Source: Escherichia ruysiae
GTDB taxonomy: Bacteria > Pseudomonadota > Gammaproteobacteria > Enterobacterales > Enterobacteriaceae
Reading direction: 5' to 3' (one strand)
Length of the DNA: 64,000 bases
Assembly: GCF_902498915.1 (NCBI RefSeq)
Contig: NZ_CABVLQ010000001.1
In this document: positions 9,392 to 17,681 of the stretch, in pieces
How positions within the stretch are numbered: the stretch's first letter is position 1
Layout of the letters: each line of letters opens with the position of its first letter
Notes under the pieces: generated by a model
Seen by the model: only the letters and a program-made list of their open reading frames with translations
Databases searched by the model: none
What the model was told of the DNA's origin: nothing
Position numbers and translations under genes: made by a program

Positions 9392-10489
9392 ATGAAAGGA
9401 CGTTGGGTAAAGTACCTTCTTATGGGCGCTGTTGTGGCGATGCTTGCCGCCTGCTCCTCCAAACCAACCGATCGCGGACAGCAATATAAAGACGGGAAAT
9501 TTACCCAGCCTTTCTCTCTGGTGAACCAGCCAGATGCCGTTGGCGCACCAATTAACGCCGGTGATTTTGCCGAGCAAATTAACCATATTCGTAACTCGTC
9601 ACCGCGTCTGTATGGCAACCAGAGTAATGTTTATAACGCGGTGCAAGAGTGGCTGCGCGCAGGCGGTGATACCCGCAATATGCGCCAGTTCGGCATTGAC
9701 GCCTGGCAGATGGAAGGCGCGGACAACTATGGCAACGTGCAGTTTACAGGCTATTACACGCCGGTAATTCAGGCGCGCCATACCCGCCAGGGCGAGTTCC
9801 AGTATCCTATTTACCGTATGCCGCCAAAACGCGGCCGTCTGCCGTCTCGTGCGGAGATCTACGCGGGGGCACTGAGCGATAAATATATCCTCGCTTACAG
9901 CAACTCTCTGATGGATAACTTCATTATGGATGTACAGGGTAGCGGGTATATCGATTTTGGCGACGGCAGTCCGCTTAACTTCTTCAGCTATGCCGGAAAG
10001 AACGGTCATGCCTATCGCAGTATTGGTAAGGTGCTGATCGATCGTGGCGAAGTGAAAAAAGAAGATATGTCGATGCAGGCGATTCGTCACTGGGGGGAAA
10101 CGCACAGTGAAGCCGAAGTTCGCGAACTGCTGGAACAGAATCCGTCTTTCGTCTTCTTTAAGCCGCAATCTTTTGCACCGGTGAAAGGAGCAAGTGCTGT
10201 GCCGCTGGTTGGTCGTGCTTCTGTTGCCTCCGATCGCTCGCTCATCCCGCCAGGCACTACCTTGCTGGCAGAAGTACCGTTGTTGGATAATAACGGTAAA
10301 TTTAACGGTCAGTACGAACTGCGTCTGATGGTGGCGCTGGATGTCGGTGGCGCAATCAAAGGCCAACATTTCGATATCTATCAAGGGATCGGGCCGGAAG
10401 CCGGACACCGCGCAGGTTGGTACAACCACTATGGACGTGTCTGGGTGCTGAAAACGGCACCGGGTGCAGGTAACGTCTTTAGCGGCTGA
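9392..10489 (+). CDS. mltA: Membrane-bound lytic murein transglycosylase A
   Basis: An outer-membrane lipoprotein that cleaves the MurNAc-GlcNAc bond of peptidoglycan with formation of 1,6-anhydro-MurNAc, used in wall turnover. The 365-residue protein begins with a lipoprotein signal ending in the lipobox LAAC (Cys21). The MltA beta-barrel domain follows, and the C-terminal 3D domain shows DVGGAIKGQHFDIYQG with the conserved catalytic Asp. I chose ATG 9392 because it is preceded by AAGAAGAGAAC and places the signal peptide correctly; upstream in-frame codons run through the tRNA region. Monocistronic, with a hairpin downstream. Confidence 0.97.
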   Translation: MKGRWVKYLLMGAVVAMLAACSSKPTDRGQQYKDGKFTQPFSLVNQPDAVGAPINAGDFAEQINHIRNSSPRLYGNQSNVYNAVQEWLRAGGDTRNMRQFGIDAWQMEGADNYGNVQFTGYYTPVIQARHTRQGEFQYPIYRMPPKRGRLPSRAEIYAGALSDKYILAYSNSLMDNFIMDVQGSGYIDFGDGSPLNFFSYAGKNGHAYRSIGKVLIDRGEVKKEDMSMQAIRHWGETHSEAEVRELLEQNPSFVFFKPQSFAPVKGASAVPLVGRASVASDRSLIPPGTTLLAEVPLLDNNGKFNGQYELRLMVALDVGGAIKGQHFDIYQGIGPEAGHRAGWYNHYGRVWVLKTAPGAGNVFSG

Positions 10490-10526
10490 TGTGTTATTCT
10501 GTACGCCGTTTTTACGGATAAGACAG

Positions 10527-10545
10527 GATGAGGGATAACCTCATC
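10527..10545. repeat. Hairpin downstream of mltA
   Basis: Perfect 7-bp stem GATGAGG/CCTCATC with loop GATAA, 38 bases after the mltA stop. No T-run follows directly, so it may stabilise the mltA mRNA rather than terminate it. A sister hairpin with the same loop lies just before tcdA. Confidence 0.6.
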
Positions 10546-10574
10546 TCCTGATTGTTGACTAAGTGCGCATTGTT

Positions 10575-10680
10575 CATGCCGGATGCGGCGTGAACGCCTT
10601 ATCCGGCCTACAAATCATGCAAATTCAATATATTGCAGGAGTTATGTAGGCCTGATAAGCGTAGCGCATCAGGCATTTAT
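10575..10680. repeat. REP pair (BIME) between mltA and tcdA
   Basis: A unit GCCGGATGCGGCGTGAACGC is followed by GTAGGCCTGATAAGCG and its mate GCATCAGGCATT, in opposite orientations. The organisation is typical of a BIME. Confidence 0.85.
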
Positions 10681-10686
10681 GCGTTT

Positions 10687-10713
10687 AGGGTGGGGGATAA
10701 CCTCACCCTTTTT
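10687..10713 (+). terminator. Terminator-like hairpin just upstream of tcdA
   Basis: A 9-bp stem (AGGGTGGGG paired with CCTCACCCT, one G-U pair) with loop GATAA is followed by TTTTT. It ends 14 bases before the tcdA ATG. It may terminate mltA read-through or act in the tcdA leader, depending on where the tcdA promoter lies. Confidence 0.65.
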
Positions 10714-10727
10714 AATTCTGAGGTGCT

Positions 10728-11534
10728 ATGTCTGTGGTAATTAGTGATGCCTGGCGTCAGCGTTTTGGCGGCACTGCGCGTCTGTATGGTGAGAAAGCCT
10801 TGCAACTATTTGCCGATGCACATATCTGTGTGGTCGGCATCGGTGGTGTCGGTTCCTGGGCGGCGGAAGCTCTGGCGCGCACGGGGATTGGCGCAATAAC
10901 GCTTATCGATATGGATGATGTGTGTGTCACCAATACCAACCGGCAAATTCACGCGCTGCGTGATAACGTCGGGCTGGCAAAAGCGGAAGTGATGGCGGAG
11001 CGTATTCGCCAGATTAACCCGGAGTGTCGGGTGACAGTGGTGGACGATTTCGTGACGCCGGATAACGTAGCGCAATATATGAATGCCGGTTATTCGTATG
11101 TTATTGATGCCATTGACAGTGTGCGCCCCAAAGCGGCACTAATCGCATACTGTCGTCGCAATAAAATCCCATTGGTAACGACGGGGGGGGCCGGCGGGCA
11201 GATTGATCCGACGCAGATTCAGGTTACTGACCTGGCGAAGACTATTCAGGACCCGCTGGCGGCGAAGCTGCGCGAGCGCCTGAAAAGCGATTTTGGCGTG
11301 GTGAAAAACAGCAAAGGTAAGCTCGGCGTGGATTGCGTGTTTTCTACCGAGGCGTTGGTATATCCGCAGTCAGACGGTACGGTCTGTGCGATGAAAGCCA
11401 CGGCGGAAGGACCAAAGCGAATGGATTGCGCATCAGGATTTGGTGCGGCAACGATGGTGACCGCCACCTTTGGTTTTGTTGCGGTTTCTCATGCGCTGAA
11501 GAAGATGATGGCGAAAGCGACGCGCAAGGAATAA
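10728..11534 (+). CDS. tcdA: tRNA threonylcarbamoyladenosine dehydratase (ct6A synthesis)
   Basis: TcdA (CsdL) is an E1-like enzyme of 268 residues. It uses ATP to dehydrate t6A37 to cyclic t6A37 in ANN-decoding tRNAs. The ThiF/MoeB Rossmann fold starts with VVGIGGVGSWAAEALART near residue 30, followed by the nucleotide-contacting DMDDVCVTNTNRQ. In E. coli the reaction is helped by the CsdA/CsdE sulfur-relay pair, encoded convergently just downstream. The start is preceded by GAGGTGCT. The coding sequence is intact. Confidence 0.96.
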   Translation: MSVVISDAWRQRFGGTARLYGEKALQLFADAHICVVGIGGVGSWAAEALARTGIGAITLIDMDDVCVTNTNRQIHALRDNVGLAKAEVMAERIRQINPECRVTVVDDFVTPDNVAQYMNAGYSYVIDAIDSVRPKAALIAYCRRNKIPLVTTGGAGGQIDPTQIQVTDLAKTIQDPLAAKLRERLKSDFGVVKNSKGKLGVDCVFSTEALVYPQSDGTVCAMKATAEGPKRMDCASGFGAATMVTATFGFVAVSHALKKMMAKATRKE

Positions 11535-11537
11535 CCA

Positions 11538-11577
11538 TTATGTCGGATGCGACGCGAGCGTCTTATCCGACCTGGAT
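11538..11577. repeat. Single REP-like unit between tcdA and csdE
   Basis: TCGGATGCGACGCGAGCG followed by TCTTATCCGA forms a short REP stem in the 49-base convergent gap. It could serve as a 3'-end stabiliser for both transcripts. Confidence 0.75.
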
Positions 11578-11583
11578 CTGTGC

Positions 11584-12027
11584 TTAAACCTGTTTCGCCG
11601 CCGCGATAATCGCCTCGCTTAATGCATTTAGCCCCTGACTGCGTGAGGCGCTAAGTTGTGCACGCAATCCCAGCTCATCAAACAACGCCAGCGGCGACTG
11701 CGTTTGTAACTCGGCGGCGGTTTTGCCCTCCACGGCGGTCAACAACACTGCCAGCAGACCGCGCACAATGCGTCCTTCGCTGTCGCCAAAGAAATGCATC
11801 TTGCCGTTTTCAGCCACGGTATATCCCAGCCAGACGCGGTTTTCGCATCCGGCAATCTCTTTGGCCTGTGCTTTTAATTCGTCTGGCAAAGCAGGAAGCT
11901 GTTTCCCCAGCATGATCAACTGGCGATATTTATCTTCCCACTGCGTCAACGGCGCGAAAGTATCGTGTAACGTCTCTGCGGTAACGGTTGTGCCGAACGG
12001 ATGTCCGGCGAATTGCGGGTTTGTCAT
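11584..12027 (-). CDS. csdE: Sulfur acceptor protein CsdE
   Basis: A SufE-family sulfur acceptor of 147 residues that takes persulfide sulfur from the desulfurase CsdA and passes it on. The active Cys is in KEIAGCENRVWLGY near residue 60. The gene is the second in a csdA-csdE operon: its ATG shares a base with the csdA stop region at 12027, implying coupling. Its convergence on tcdA fits the known role of CsdA-CsdE in ct6A formation. The N-terminus (MTNPQFAGHPFG) and length match the family. Confidence 0.96.
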   Translation of the reverse strand: MTNPQFAGHPFGTTVTAETLHDTFAPLTQWEDKYRQLIMLGKQLPALPDELKAQAKEIAGCENRVWLGYTVAENGKMHFFGDSEGRIVRGLLAVLLTAVEGKTAAELQTQSPLALFDELGLRAQLSASRSQGLNALSEAIIAAAKQV

Positions 12028-13232
12028 TAATCCACCAATAATTCCAGCGCGCGGTCAACGGCGTTCACCAGCGCATCCACATCACTCTTTGTATTATATG
12101 GCGCAAAAGAGGCGCGCAGTGTGCCGGTTACGCCTAATTCTGCCAGTAGCGGCTGAGCGCAATGCTGCCCGGCGCGCAGGGCAATACCGTACTCTGCCAG
12201 CAAAGTCACCATATCGCTGTGATGAACCCCCGCGAAATCAAAGGCCAGCAGGCTGGAATCCTGGCAGCGGAATGAACGAAAGCCTGGACGTTTTGCCAGC
12301 GCATCTTCTGCAAGCGTCGCCAGGCTACGACTCCAGCTTTCTGCCTGGTTAATATCATAATCTGCCAGCCATTCCAGCGCCGCGCTTAACCCAATGACGC
12401 CTGCGACGTTGGGCGTTCCGGCTTCCAGTTTCCACGGGGCAGATTGTGTGGTGAAGCCGTCAAAACTGACTTCGTGAATCATTTTGCCACCGCCGAGCCA
12501 GGGCGACATTGCTTCCAGCAGTTCTGGTTTGCCATACAGCACGCCGATACCCGTCGGGCCGTAAAGTTTGTGACCTGAAAAAGCGTAGAAATCGATATCC
12601 AGTTGCTGAACATCTGCAGGGAAATGCACCGCCCCCTGAGCACCATCAACCATCACCACCATCCCGGCTGAATGGGCAAAGGTAATCGCTCGCGCCAGAT
12701 CCGGGCAGCCGCCAGTGACGTTCGACATCTGGCCCAACGCCAGAATCCGGCTACGGGGAGTAATCAGCTCTGGTAACAAATCGACATCTGGCAGCCGCTG
12801 AGCATTAAGCGGCAACTTCACCACTTTGGCTCCGGTTTGTTGGGCGACCATCAGCCAGGGGACGAGGTTGGCGTGGTGCTCTGCCACGCTGACAATAATT
12901 TCATCGCCCGGTTGCAGACGCGGACGCGCATAGCATTGCGCCACCATGTTGATGGATTCGGTGGTGCCGCGCGTCCAGACAATGGTTTTGTCATCTGGAG
13001 CATTGAGCAATTGCGCCACTTTCTCCCGCGCAGCCTCATAACGTGTGGTCAGACGTTGGGCTTCGGCAAACTGGCTGCGATGGACGTTTCCGGCGCTAAG
13101 GCTATAGAACTGTCGGGTAGCCTCAACCACGGCTTCGGGCTTGAGCGCGGTTGCGGCACTGTCGAGATAGACGCCCGCATCCTGTAATGCGGGAAACTGC
13201 GCACGGAACTGCGCGGGATTAAAAACGTTCAT
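12027..13232 (-). CDS. csdA: Cysteine desulfurase CsdA
   Basis: A PLP-dependent group II cysteine desulfurase of 401 residues, related to SufS, that converts cysteine to alanine and a protein-bound persulfide. The PLP-binding Lys is in AFSGHKLYGPTGIGVLYG near residue 220. The persulfide Cys is in the loop RAGQHCAQPLL near residue 355. CsdA feeds CsdE, encoded directly downstream with overlapping ends. The two operate with TcdA in tRNA ct6A synthesis and can contribute sulfur to Fe-S or molybdopterin pathways. Preceded by AGGAGTACC. Confidence 0.97.
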   Translation of the reverse strand: MNVFNPAQFRAQFPALQDAGVYLDSAATALKPEAVVEATRQFYSLSAGNVHRSQFAEAQRLTTRYEAAREKVAQLLNAPDDKTIVWTRGTTESINMVAQCYARPRLQPGDEIIVSVAEHHANLVPWLMVAQQTGAKVVKLPLNAQRLPDVDLLPELITPRSRILALGQMSNVTGGCPDLARAITFAHSAGMVVMVDGAQGAVHFPADVQQLDIDFYAFSGHKLYGPTGIGVLYGKPELLEAMSPWLGGGKMIHEVSFDGFTTQSAPWKLEAGTPNVAGVIGLSAALEWLADYDINQAESWSRSLATLAEDALAKRPGFRSFRCQDSSLLAFDFAGVHHSDMVTLLAEYGIALRAGQHCAQPLLAELGVTGTLRASFAPYNTKSDVDALVNAVDRALELLVD

Positions 13233-13423
13233 GGTACTCCTCGGCTTGATTCACCGATCGTGACGCAAAATTCACTTTGATACAAGGAGAGTGCTAACCA
13301 TCGGAATTATCTGGATATCCTGGCGAAGCCGCGTCAGTAACATATGCTGAATAGTGTTAGGCGTTAATTTTAGCCTGTTAATCAATACTATTAAGATTTA
13401 TTAATCGCTTTAAGGAGAAGAAG

Positions 13424-13651
13424 ATGAAAAAGACTGCCGCAATTATCTCTGCCTGTATGCTGACTTTTGCCCTGAGCGCCTGTTCCGGTTCGAACTATGT
13501 GATGCACACCAATGACGGACGTACCATCGTCTCTGACGGTAAACCACAAACTGATAATGAAACCGGTATGATTTCGTATAAAGACGCTAATGGTAACAAA
13601 CAGCAGATCAACCGTACCGACGTGAAAGAGATGGTCGAGCTGGATCAGTAA
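13424..13651 (+). CDS. ygdI: DUF903 family lipoprotein YgdI
   Basis: A 75-residue small lipoprotein. Residues 1-19 are a signal peptide and the lipobox LSAC places the lipidated Cys at position 20. The mature part (about 55 residues) is the DUF903/YgdI-YgdR domain, a small beta-barrel with SNYVMHTNDGRTIVSDGKP. Its function is unknown. A clear Shine-Dalgarno AAGGAGAAGAAG precedes the ATG. It converges on gcvB, whose terminator starts only 17 bases after the ygdI stop and may serve both transcripts. Confidence 0.94.
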   Translation: MKKTAAIISACMLTFALSACSGSNYVMHTNDGRTIVSDGKPQTDNETGMISYKDANGNKQQINRTDVKEMVELDQ

Positions 13652-13667
13652 TTCGCGATCGCAAGGT

Positions 13668-13873
13668 AAAAAAAAGCACCGCAATTAGGCGGTGCTACAT
13701 TAATCACTATGGACAGACAGGGTAAATGTACAGGAAGTGAAAAAAGGTAGCTTAGCTACCATGGTCTGAATCGCAGACCAATTGCAAACACAACAACACA
13801 ACATCACAACCGTAAGCCAAAAGTTCACCAGAACACGCATTCCGATAAAACTTTTCGTTCCGGCTCAGGAAGT
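13668..13873 (-). ncRNA. gcvB: GcvB small regulatory RNA
   Basis: A Hfq-dependent sRNA of about 206 nt that represses many ABC-transporter and amino-acid uptake mRNAs such as dppA and oppA. On the minus strand it starts near 13873 (ACTTCCTGAGCCGG). It contains the GU-rich R1 seed region (TTGTGATGTTGTGTTGTTGTG) that pairs with targets. It ends with the stem GCACCGCC/GGCGGTGC-like hairpin and U-run at 13668-13690. It is divergent from gcvA, whose product GcvA activates it. Confidence 0.96.
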
Positions 13874-14001
13874 GCCGCCACTATAGGTATTTGCTGGTAG
13901 AAGCTCAACGGACAATTTATAATGGCTCAGATAAAAAAAACTAATAGGTTACATAGTGTGATCTAATTGTTAAATTCATTTAACATCAAAGTTTAAAAGC
14001 C

Positions 14002-14919
14002 ATGTCAAAACGATTACCACCGCTAAATGCCTTACGAGTTTTTGATGCCGCCGCACGCCATTTAAGCTTCACGCGCGCAGCAGAAGAGCTTTTTGTGACC
14101 CAGGCCGCAGTAAGTCATCAAATCAAGTCACTTGAGGATTTTTTGGGACTGAAACTGTTCCGTCGCCGTAATCGTTCACTCCTGCTGACCGAAGAAGGGC
14201 AAAGCTATTTCCTCGATATCAAAGAGATATTTTCGCAATTAACCGAAGCGACGCGTAAACTCCAGGCTCGTAGCGCCAAGGGGGCGTTGACGGTCAGTTT
14301 ACTCCCCAGTTTTGCCATCCACTGGCTGGTGCCGCGACTTTCCAGCTTTAATTCAGCTTATCCGGGAATCGACGTTCGAATCCAGGCGGTCGATCGCCAG
14401 GAAGATAAACTGGCGGATGATGTTGATGTGGCGATATTTTATGGTCGGGGCAACTGGCCGGGGCTGCGGGTCGAAAAACTTTATGCCGAATATTTGTTGC
14501 CGGTGTGTTCTCCGCTACTGTTAACCGGCGAAAAACCCTTGAAGACGCCAGAAGATCTGGCTAAACATACGTTATTACACGATGCGTCCCGGCGTGACTG
14601 GCAGACATATACTCGCCAGTTGGGGTTAAATCATATCAACGTTCAACAAGGGCCGATCTTCAGTCACAGCGCGATGGTGCTGCAAGCGGCTATCCACGGG
14701 CAGGGAGTCGCATTGGCGAATAATGTGATGGCGCAATCGGAAATCGAGGCCGGACGCCTTGTCTGCCCGTTTAATGATGTTCTGGTCAGTAAAAATGCTT
14801 TTTATCTGGTATGTCATGACAGCCAGGCAGAACTGGGTAAAATAGCCGCCTTTCGCCAATGGATCCTGGCGAAAGCCGCTGCTGAACAAGAAAAATTCCG
14901 CTTTCGTTATGAACAATAA
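14002..14919 (+). CDS. gcvA: Glycine cleavage system transcriptional activator GcvA
   Basis: A 305-residue LysR-type regulator that activates gcvTHP with glycine, represses it with purines through GcvR, and activates the divergently encoded sRNA gcvB. The N-terminal winged HTH spans about residues 6-65 (LNALRVFDAAARHLSFTRAAEELFVTQAAVSHQIK). The LysR substrate-binding domain takes up about 90-295. The 128-base gap to gcvB would carry the GcvA operators for both promoters. ygdD follows after 18 bases, probably co-transcribed. Confidence 0.97.
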   Translation: MSKRLPPLNALRVFDAAARHLSFTRAAEELFVTQAAVSHQIKSLEDFLGLKLFRRRNRSLLLTEEGQSYFLDIKEIFSQLTEATRKLQARSAKGALTVSLLPSFAIHWLVPRLSSFNSAYPGIDVRIQAVDRQEDKLADDVDVAIFYGRGNWPGLRVEKLYAEYLLPVCSPLLLTGEKPLKTPEDLAKHTLLHDASRRDWQTYTRQLGLNHINVQQGPIFSHSAMVLQAAIHGQGVALANNVMAQSEIEAGRLVCPFNDVLVSKNAFYLVCHDSQAELGKIAAFRQWILAKAAAEQEKFRFRYEQ

Positions 14920-14937
14920 TTTACGTAGGGTACGACC

Positions 14938-15333
14938 ATGACCAGCCGTTTTATGCTGATTTTCGCCGCCATTAGCGGCTTCATTTTTGTGGCTCTCGGC
15001 GCTTTTGGCGCGCATGTGTTAAGTAAAACCATGGGAGTCGTTGAGATGGGCTGGATCCAGACCGGCCTCGAATACCAGGCGTTCCATACGCTGGCGATTT
15101 TAGGTCTGGCGGTGGCGATGCAGCGTCGCATCAGTATCTGGTTTTACTGGAGTAGCGTTTTCCTCGCGTTAGGCACGGTGCTGTTCAGCGGCAGCCTTTA
15201 TTGCCTGGCGCTGTCCCATCTGCGTTTGTGGGCGTTTGTCACACCGGTTGGCGGCGTGAGCTTCCTCGCGGGCTGGGCGTTAATGTTAGTCGGAGCTATC
15301 CGTTTAAAGCGCAAGGGCGTAAATCATGAATAA
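14938..15333 (+). CDS. ygdD: DUF423 inner-membrane protein YgdD
   Basis: A 131-residue protein with four predicted membrane helices: about 5-27, 45-62, 70-92 and 98-120. It belongs to the DUF423/UPF0382 family, whose function is unknown. The segment FVALGAFGAHVL near the N-terminus is the family signature. It lies between gcvA and rlmM and overlaps the rlmM start by 8 bases, so the two are translationally linked. No catalytic motif can be identified. Confidence 0.95.
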   Translation: MTSRFMLIFAAISGFIFVALGAFGAHVLSKTMGVVEMGWIQTGLEYQAFHTLAILGLAVAMQRRISIWFYWSSVFLALGTVLFSGSLYCLALSHLRLWAFVTPVGGVSFLAGWALMLVGAIRLKRKGVNHE

Positions 15334-16426
15334 GGTTGTATTGTTGTGCCGTCCTGGCTTTGAAAAAGAGTGTGCTGCGGAAATTACCGATAAAGCCGGT
15401 CAGCGGGAAATATTTGGTTTTGCCCGCGTTAAAGACAATGCGGGTTATGTCATCTATGAATGTTATCAACCGGATGATGGCGATAAGTTAATCCGCGAAC
15501 TGCCGTTCAGTTCATTAATTTTTGCTCGCCAGTGGTTTGTTGTGGGGGAACTCCTGCAGCATTTGCCGCCAGAAGATCGAATTACCCCCATTGTCGGCAT
15601 GTTACAGGGCGTAGTAGAGAAGGGCGGTGAACTGCGTGTTGAAGTTGCCGATACCAACGAAAGCAAAGAGTTGCTGAAATTCTGCCGTAAATTCACCGTG
15701 CCGCTACGCGCTGCCTTGCGCGATGCGGGTGTGCTGGCGAACTATGAAACGCCGAAGCGTCCGGTTGTGCATGTATTCTTTATTGCACCAGGCTGCTGCT
15801 ATACCGGCTACTCCTACAGCAATAATAATTCGCCGTTCTATATGGGGATTCCACGCCTGAAGTTTCCGGCGGATGCGCCAAGCCGTTCCACGCTCAAACT
15901 GGAAGAGGCATTTCATGTGTTTATTCCTGCGGATGAGTGGGATGAACGCCTGGCAAATGGAATGTGGGCGGTAGATTTGGGCGCTTGTCCAGGCGGCTGG
16001 ACCTACCAACTGGTGAAGCGCAACATGTGGGTATACTCCGTCGATAACGGCCCGATGGCGCAAAGTCTGATGGATACCGGACAGGTGACGTGGCTGCGGG
16101 AAGATGGTTTCAAATTCCGCCCAACACGTAGCAACATCTCATGGATGGTATGCGATATGGTTGAAAAACCAGCGAAAGTTGCGGCACTGATGGCACAGTG
16201 GCTGGTTAATGGCTGGTGTCGTGAAACTATCTTCAACCTTAAATTGCCGATGAAAAAACGCTACGAAGAAGTGTCACACAATCTGGCGTACATTCAGGCA
16301 CAGCTTGATGAACATGGTATTAACGCCCAGATTCAGGCGCGGCAGTTGTATCACGATCGCGAAGAAGTGACGGTGCATGTCCGTCGTATCTGGGCTGCGG
16401 TGGGTGGTCGTCGCGACGAACGGTAA
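15326..16426 (+). CDS. rlmM: 23S rRNA 2'-O-ribose C2498 methyltransferase
   Basis: RlmM (YgdE), 366 residues, methylates the 2'-OH of C2498 in the peptidyl-transferase centre of 23S rRNA before ribosome assembly is complete. An N-terminal THUMP-type RNA-binding half precedes a Rossmann methyltransferase domain with VDLGACPGGWTYQL near residue 215. SNISWMVCDMVEKP holds the catalytic Asp of the K-D-K-E set. The start overlaps ygdD. In K-12 the next gene would be fucR. Here the coding sequence is followed at once by a deletion scar, but RlmM itself is complete. Confidence 0.97.
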   Translation: MNKVVLLCRPGFEKECAAEITDKAGQREIFGFARVKDNAGYVIYECYQPDDGDKLIRELPFSSLIFARQWFVVGELLQHLPPEDRITPIVGMLQGVVEKGGELRVEVADTNESKELLKFCRKFTVPLRAALRDAGVLANYETPKRPVVHVFFIAPGCCYTGYSYSNNNSPFYMGIPRLKFPADAPSRSTLKLEEAFHVFIPADEWDERLANGMWAVDLGACPGGWTYQLVKRNMWVYSVDNGPMAQSLMDTGQVTWLREDGFKFRPTRSNISWMVCDMVEKPAKVAALMAQWLVNGWCRETIFNLKLPMKKRYEEVSHNLAYIQAQLDEHGINAQIQARQLYHDREEVTVHVRRIWAAVGGRRDER

Positions 16427-16463
16427 GTGAGTTGGCTGGGGCATTGACTCCGGTCTGGCATCC

Positions 16464-16538
16464 GATGTTTGTACCGGTGGCAACCCGCGTGAAGCAACGC
16501 TTGAGGATATTGTCGAGCTTTACCATACCGCCTGGTAA
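16464..16538 (+). pseudogene. fucO: fucO remnant (last 24 codons), scar of a missing fuc operon
   Basis: In the 216-base gap between rlmM and xni, an open stretch reads DVCTGGNPREATLED then IVELYHTAW and a stop. That is the C-terminal end of lactaldehyde reductase FucO as I know it from K-12, in the expected orientation. The rest of fucO and all of fucA, fucP, fucI, fucK, fucU and fucR are absent. There is no start codon with a ribosome site, so the fragment is non-functional. The join to unrelated sequence appears to lie just before 16464; the source of 16427-16463 is not recognised. Confidence 0.85.
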
Positions 16539-16552
16539 ATACGCTGATGTGA

Positions 16553-16605
16553 TAATGCCGGATGCGACGCTAGCCGCGTCTTATCCGGCCTACAAGTGCA
16601 TTTAA
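16553..16605. repeat. REP unit upstream of the fucO scar end
   Basis: GCCGGATGCGACGCTAGCCGC followed by TCTTATCCGGCC is a single REP stem-loop in the convergent gap before xni. Confidence 0.85.
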
Positions 16606-16642
16606 TTCAATGAGGTGTTAATCGGTAGTATTCGGCACGCCG

Positions 16643-17398
16643 TTATCGTACCAACCGCAATTGCTGTAAATTGCCGTCGATATGCAAGTCGGTTTGTAAG
16701 CGGGCAATATCGCGACACAGAAACGCCATCTCTTTATGTTCTTCCAGTTTCTTGCGCCACTTTTCGGCAACCGCGTCGATATTTTCATATATCCCTTCCA
16801 GACTCTGAAACTCGACGAGTAACTGCGTGGCGCTTTTTGGCCCAATCCCCGCAACACCCGGCACCTTTGAGCTGCTGATCCCCGCCAGCCCCCAATAATC
16901 GGGTAATTGCTGAGGTTGAACGCCAAATTCTTTATCGATAAACGGCGCATCAAGCCAACGTTTCTGAAAGTAATCACGAATACGCAGTGCAGGTGAAAGG
17001 AGCTGACAGTAGCCTTTATCTGTCGAAACAATGGTTGCCTGATGCCCGGCCTGGGTCACTTTTACTGCCAGCGTGGCGGCTAAGTCATCTGCTTCGTTGC
17101 CGCTGGCTGACCAGCATCGGACTCCGCGTTGTTCAAAGGCTGCGCGTAACGCAGGCATTTCGTTGTGCAACTCTTCCGGCATTGGCGGACGACCGGCTTT
17201 GTAATCCGGTAAACGCTGATGACGCCAGCCGCTACTGCGGTTTTCATCATCAAAAACGGCGACGGCGTGGGTTGGCTGGCTGTGCATAATGAGCTGATCG
17301 AGCGCGTGCTGGCAGGTCTCCACGCAGGGCGAGCCCTGAACGGCATGAATGCGACGAATAAGATTCAGTGCATCGACAATAAGCAAATGAACAGCCAC
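16643..17398 (-). CDS. xni: Flap endonuclease Xni (exonuclease IX)
   Basis: A 251-residue FEN-family protein (YgdG/ExoIX) similar to the 5'-nuclease domain of DNA polymerase I; it cleaves flap structures in vitro. HLLIVDALNLIRRIH and VAVFDDENRSSGWRH are the N-terminal metal-site motifs. NEADDLAATLA is the central acidic motif. The helix-hairpin-helix region reads SSKVPGVAGIGPKSATQLL. I chose the GTG at 17396-17398 because it gives the standard N-terminus (VAVHLLIVDA); the upstream extension has no family similarity. In K-12 fucO lies next to it; here only a fucO fragment does. Confidence 0.95.
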   Translation of the reverse strand: MAVHLLIVDALNLIRRIHAVQGSPCVETCQHALDQLIMHSQPTHAVAVFDDENRSSGWRHQRLPDYKAGRPPMPEELHNEMPALRAAFEQRGVRCWSASGNEADDLAATLAVKVTQAGHQATIVSTDKGYCQLLSPALRIRDYFQKRWLDAPFIDKEFGVQPQQLPDYWGLAGISSSKVPGVAGIGPKSATQLLVEFQSLEGIYENIDAVAEKWRKKLEEHKEMAFLCRDIARLQTDLHIDGNLQQLRLVR

Positions 17399-17519
17399 GA
17401 TAACCCCCTTAAAGATCAGGCGATAAGGGTAACATTCGATGTCGGAACAGGCTACGGCTGGATGAGAAATCGGGAAGAGAGCTCGCAAAACGAGGTCTGA
17501 TATTGATGACAACGCCAAA

Positions 17520-17632
17520 TTGCCTGATGCGCTACGCTTATCATGCCTACAAAAGAATTACAATCTATTGAATTTTCGCTGTTTTGTAGGTCGGGTAAGG
17601 CGTTTACGCCGCATCCGACATAAACAACAGGC
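17520..17632. repeat. BIME between xni and sdaB
   Basis: Two REP units face each other: TGCCTGATGCGCTACGC at 17520-17547 and GGTAAGGCGTTTACGCCGC at about 17590-17628. They flank an AT-rich spacer. Confidence 0.88.
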
Positions 17633-17649
17633 ACATTCTCAACAATGTG

Positions 17650-17675
17650 AGGCCTCGCAAAACGAGGCCTCTGGA
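17650..17675 (-). terminator. Hairpin terminator after sdaB
   Basis: On the minus strand, AGAGGCCTCG, loop TTTTG, then CGAGGCCTC forms a strong stem 8 bases after the sdaB stop. The U-run is poor, but position and stability suggest it ends the sdaCB transcript. Confidence 0.7.
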
Positions 17676-17681
17676 GAGAGA

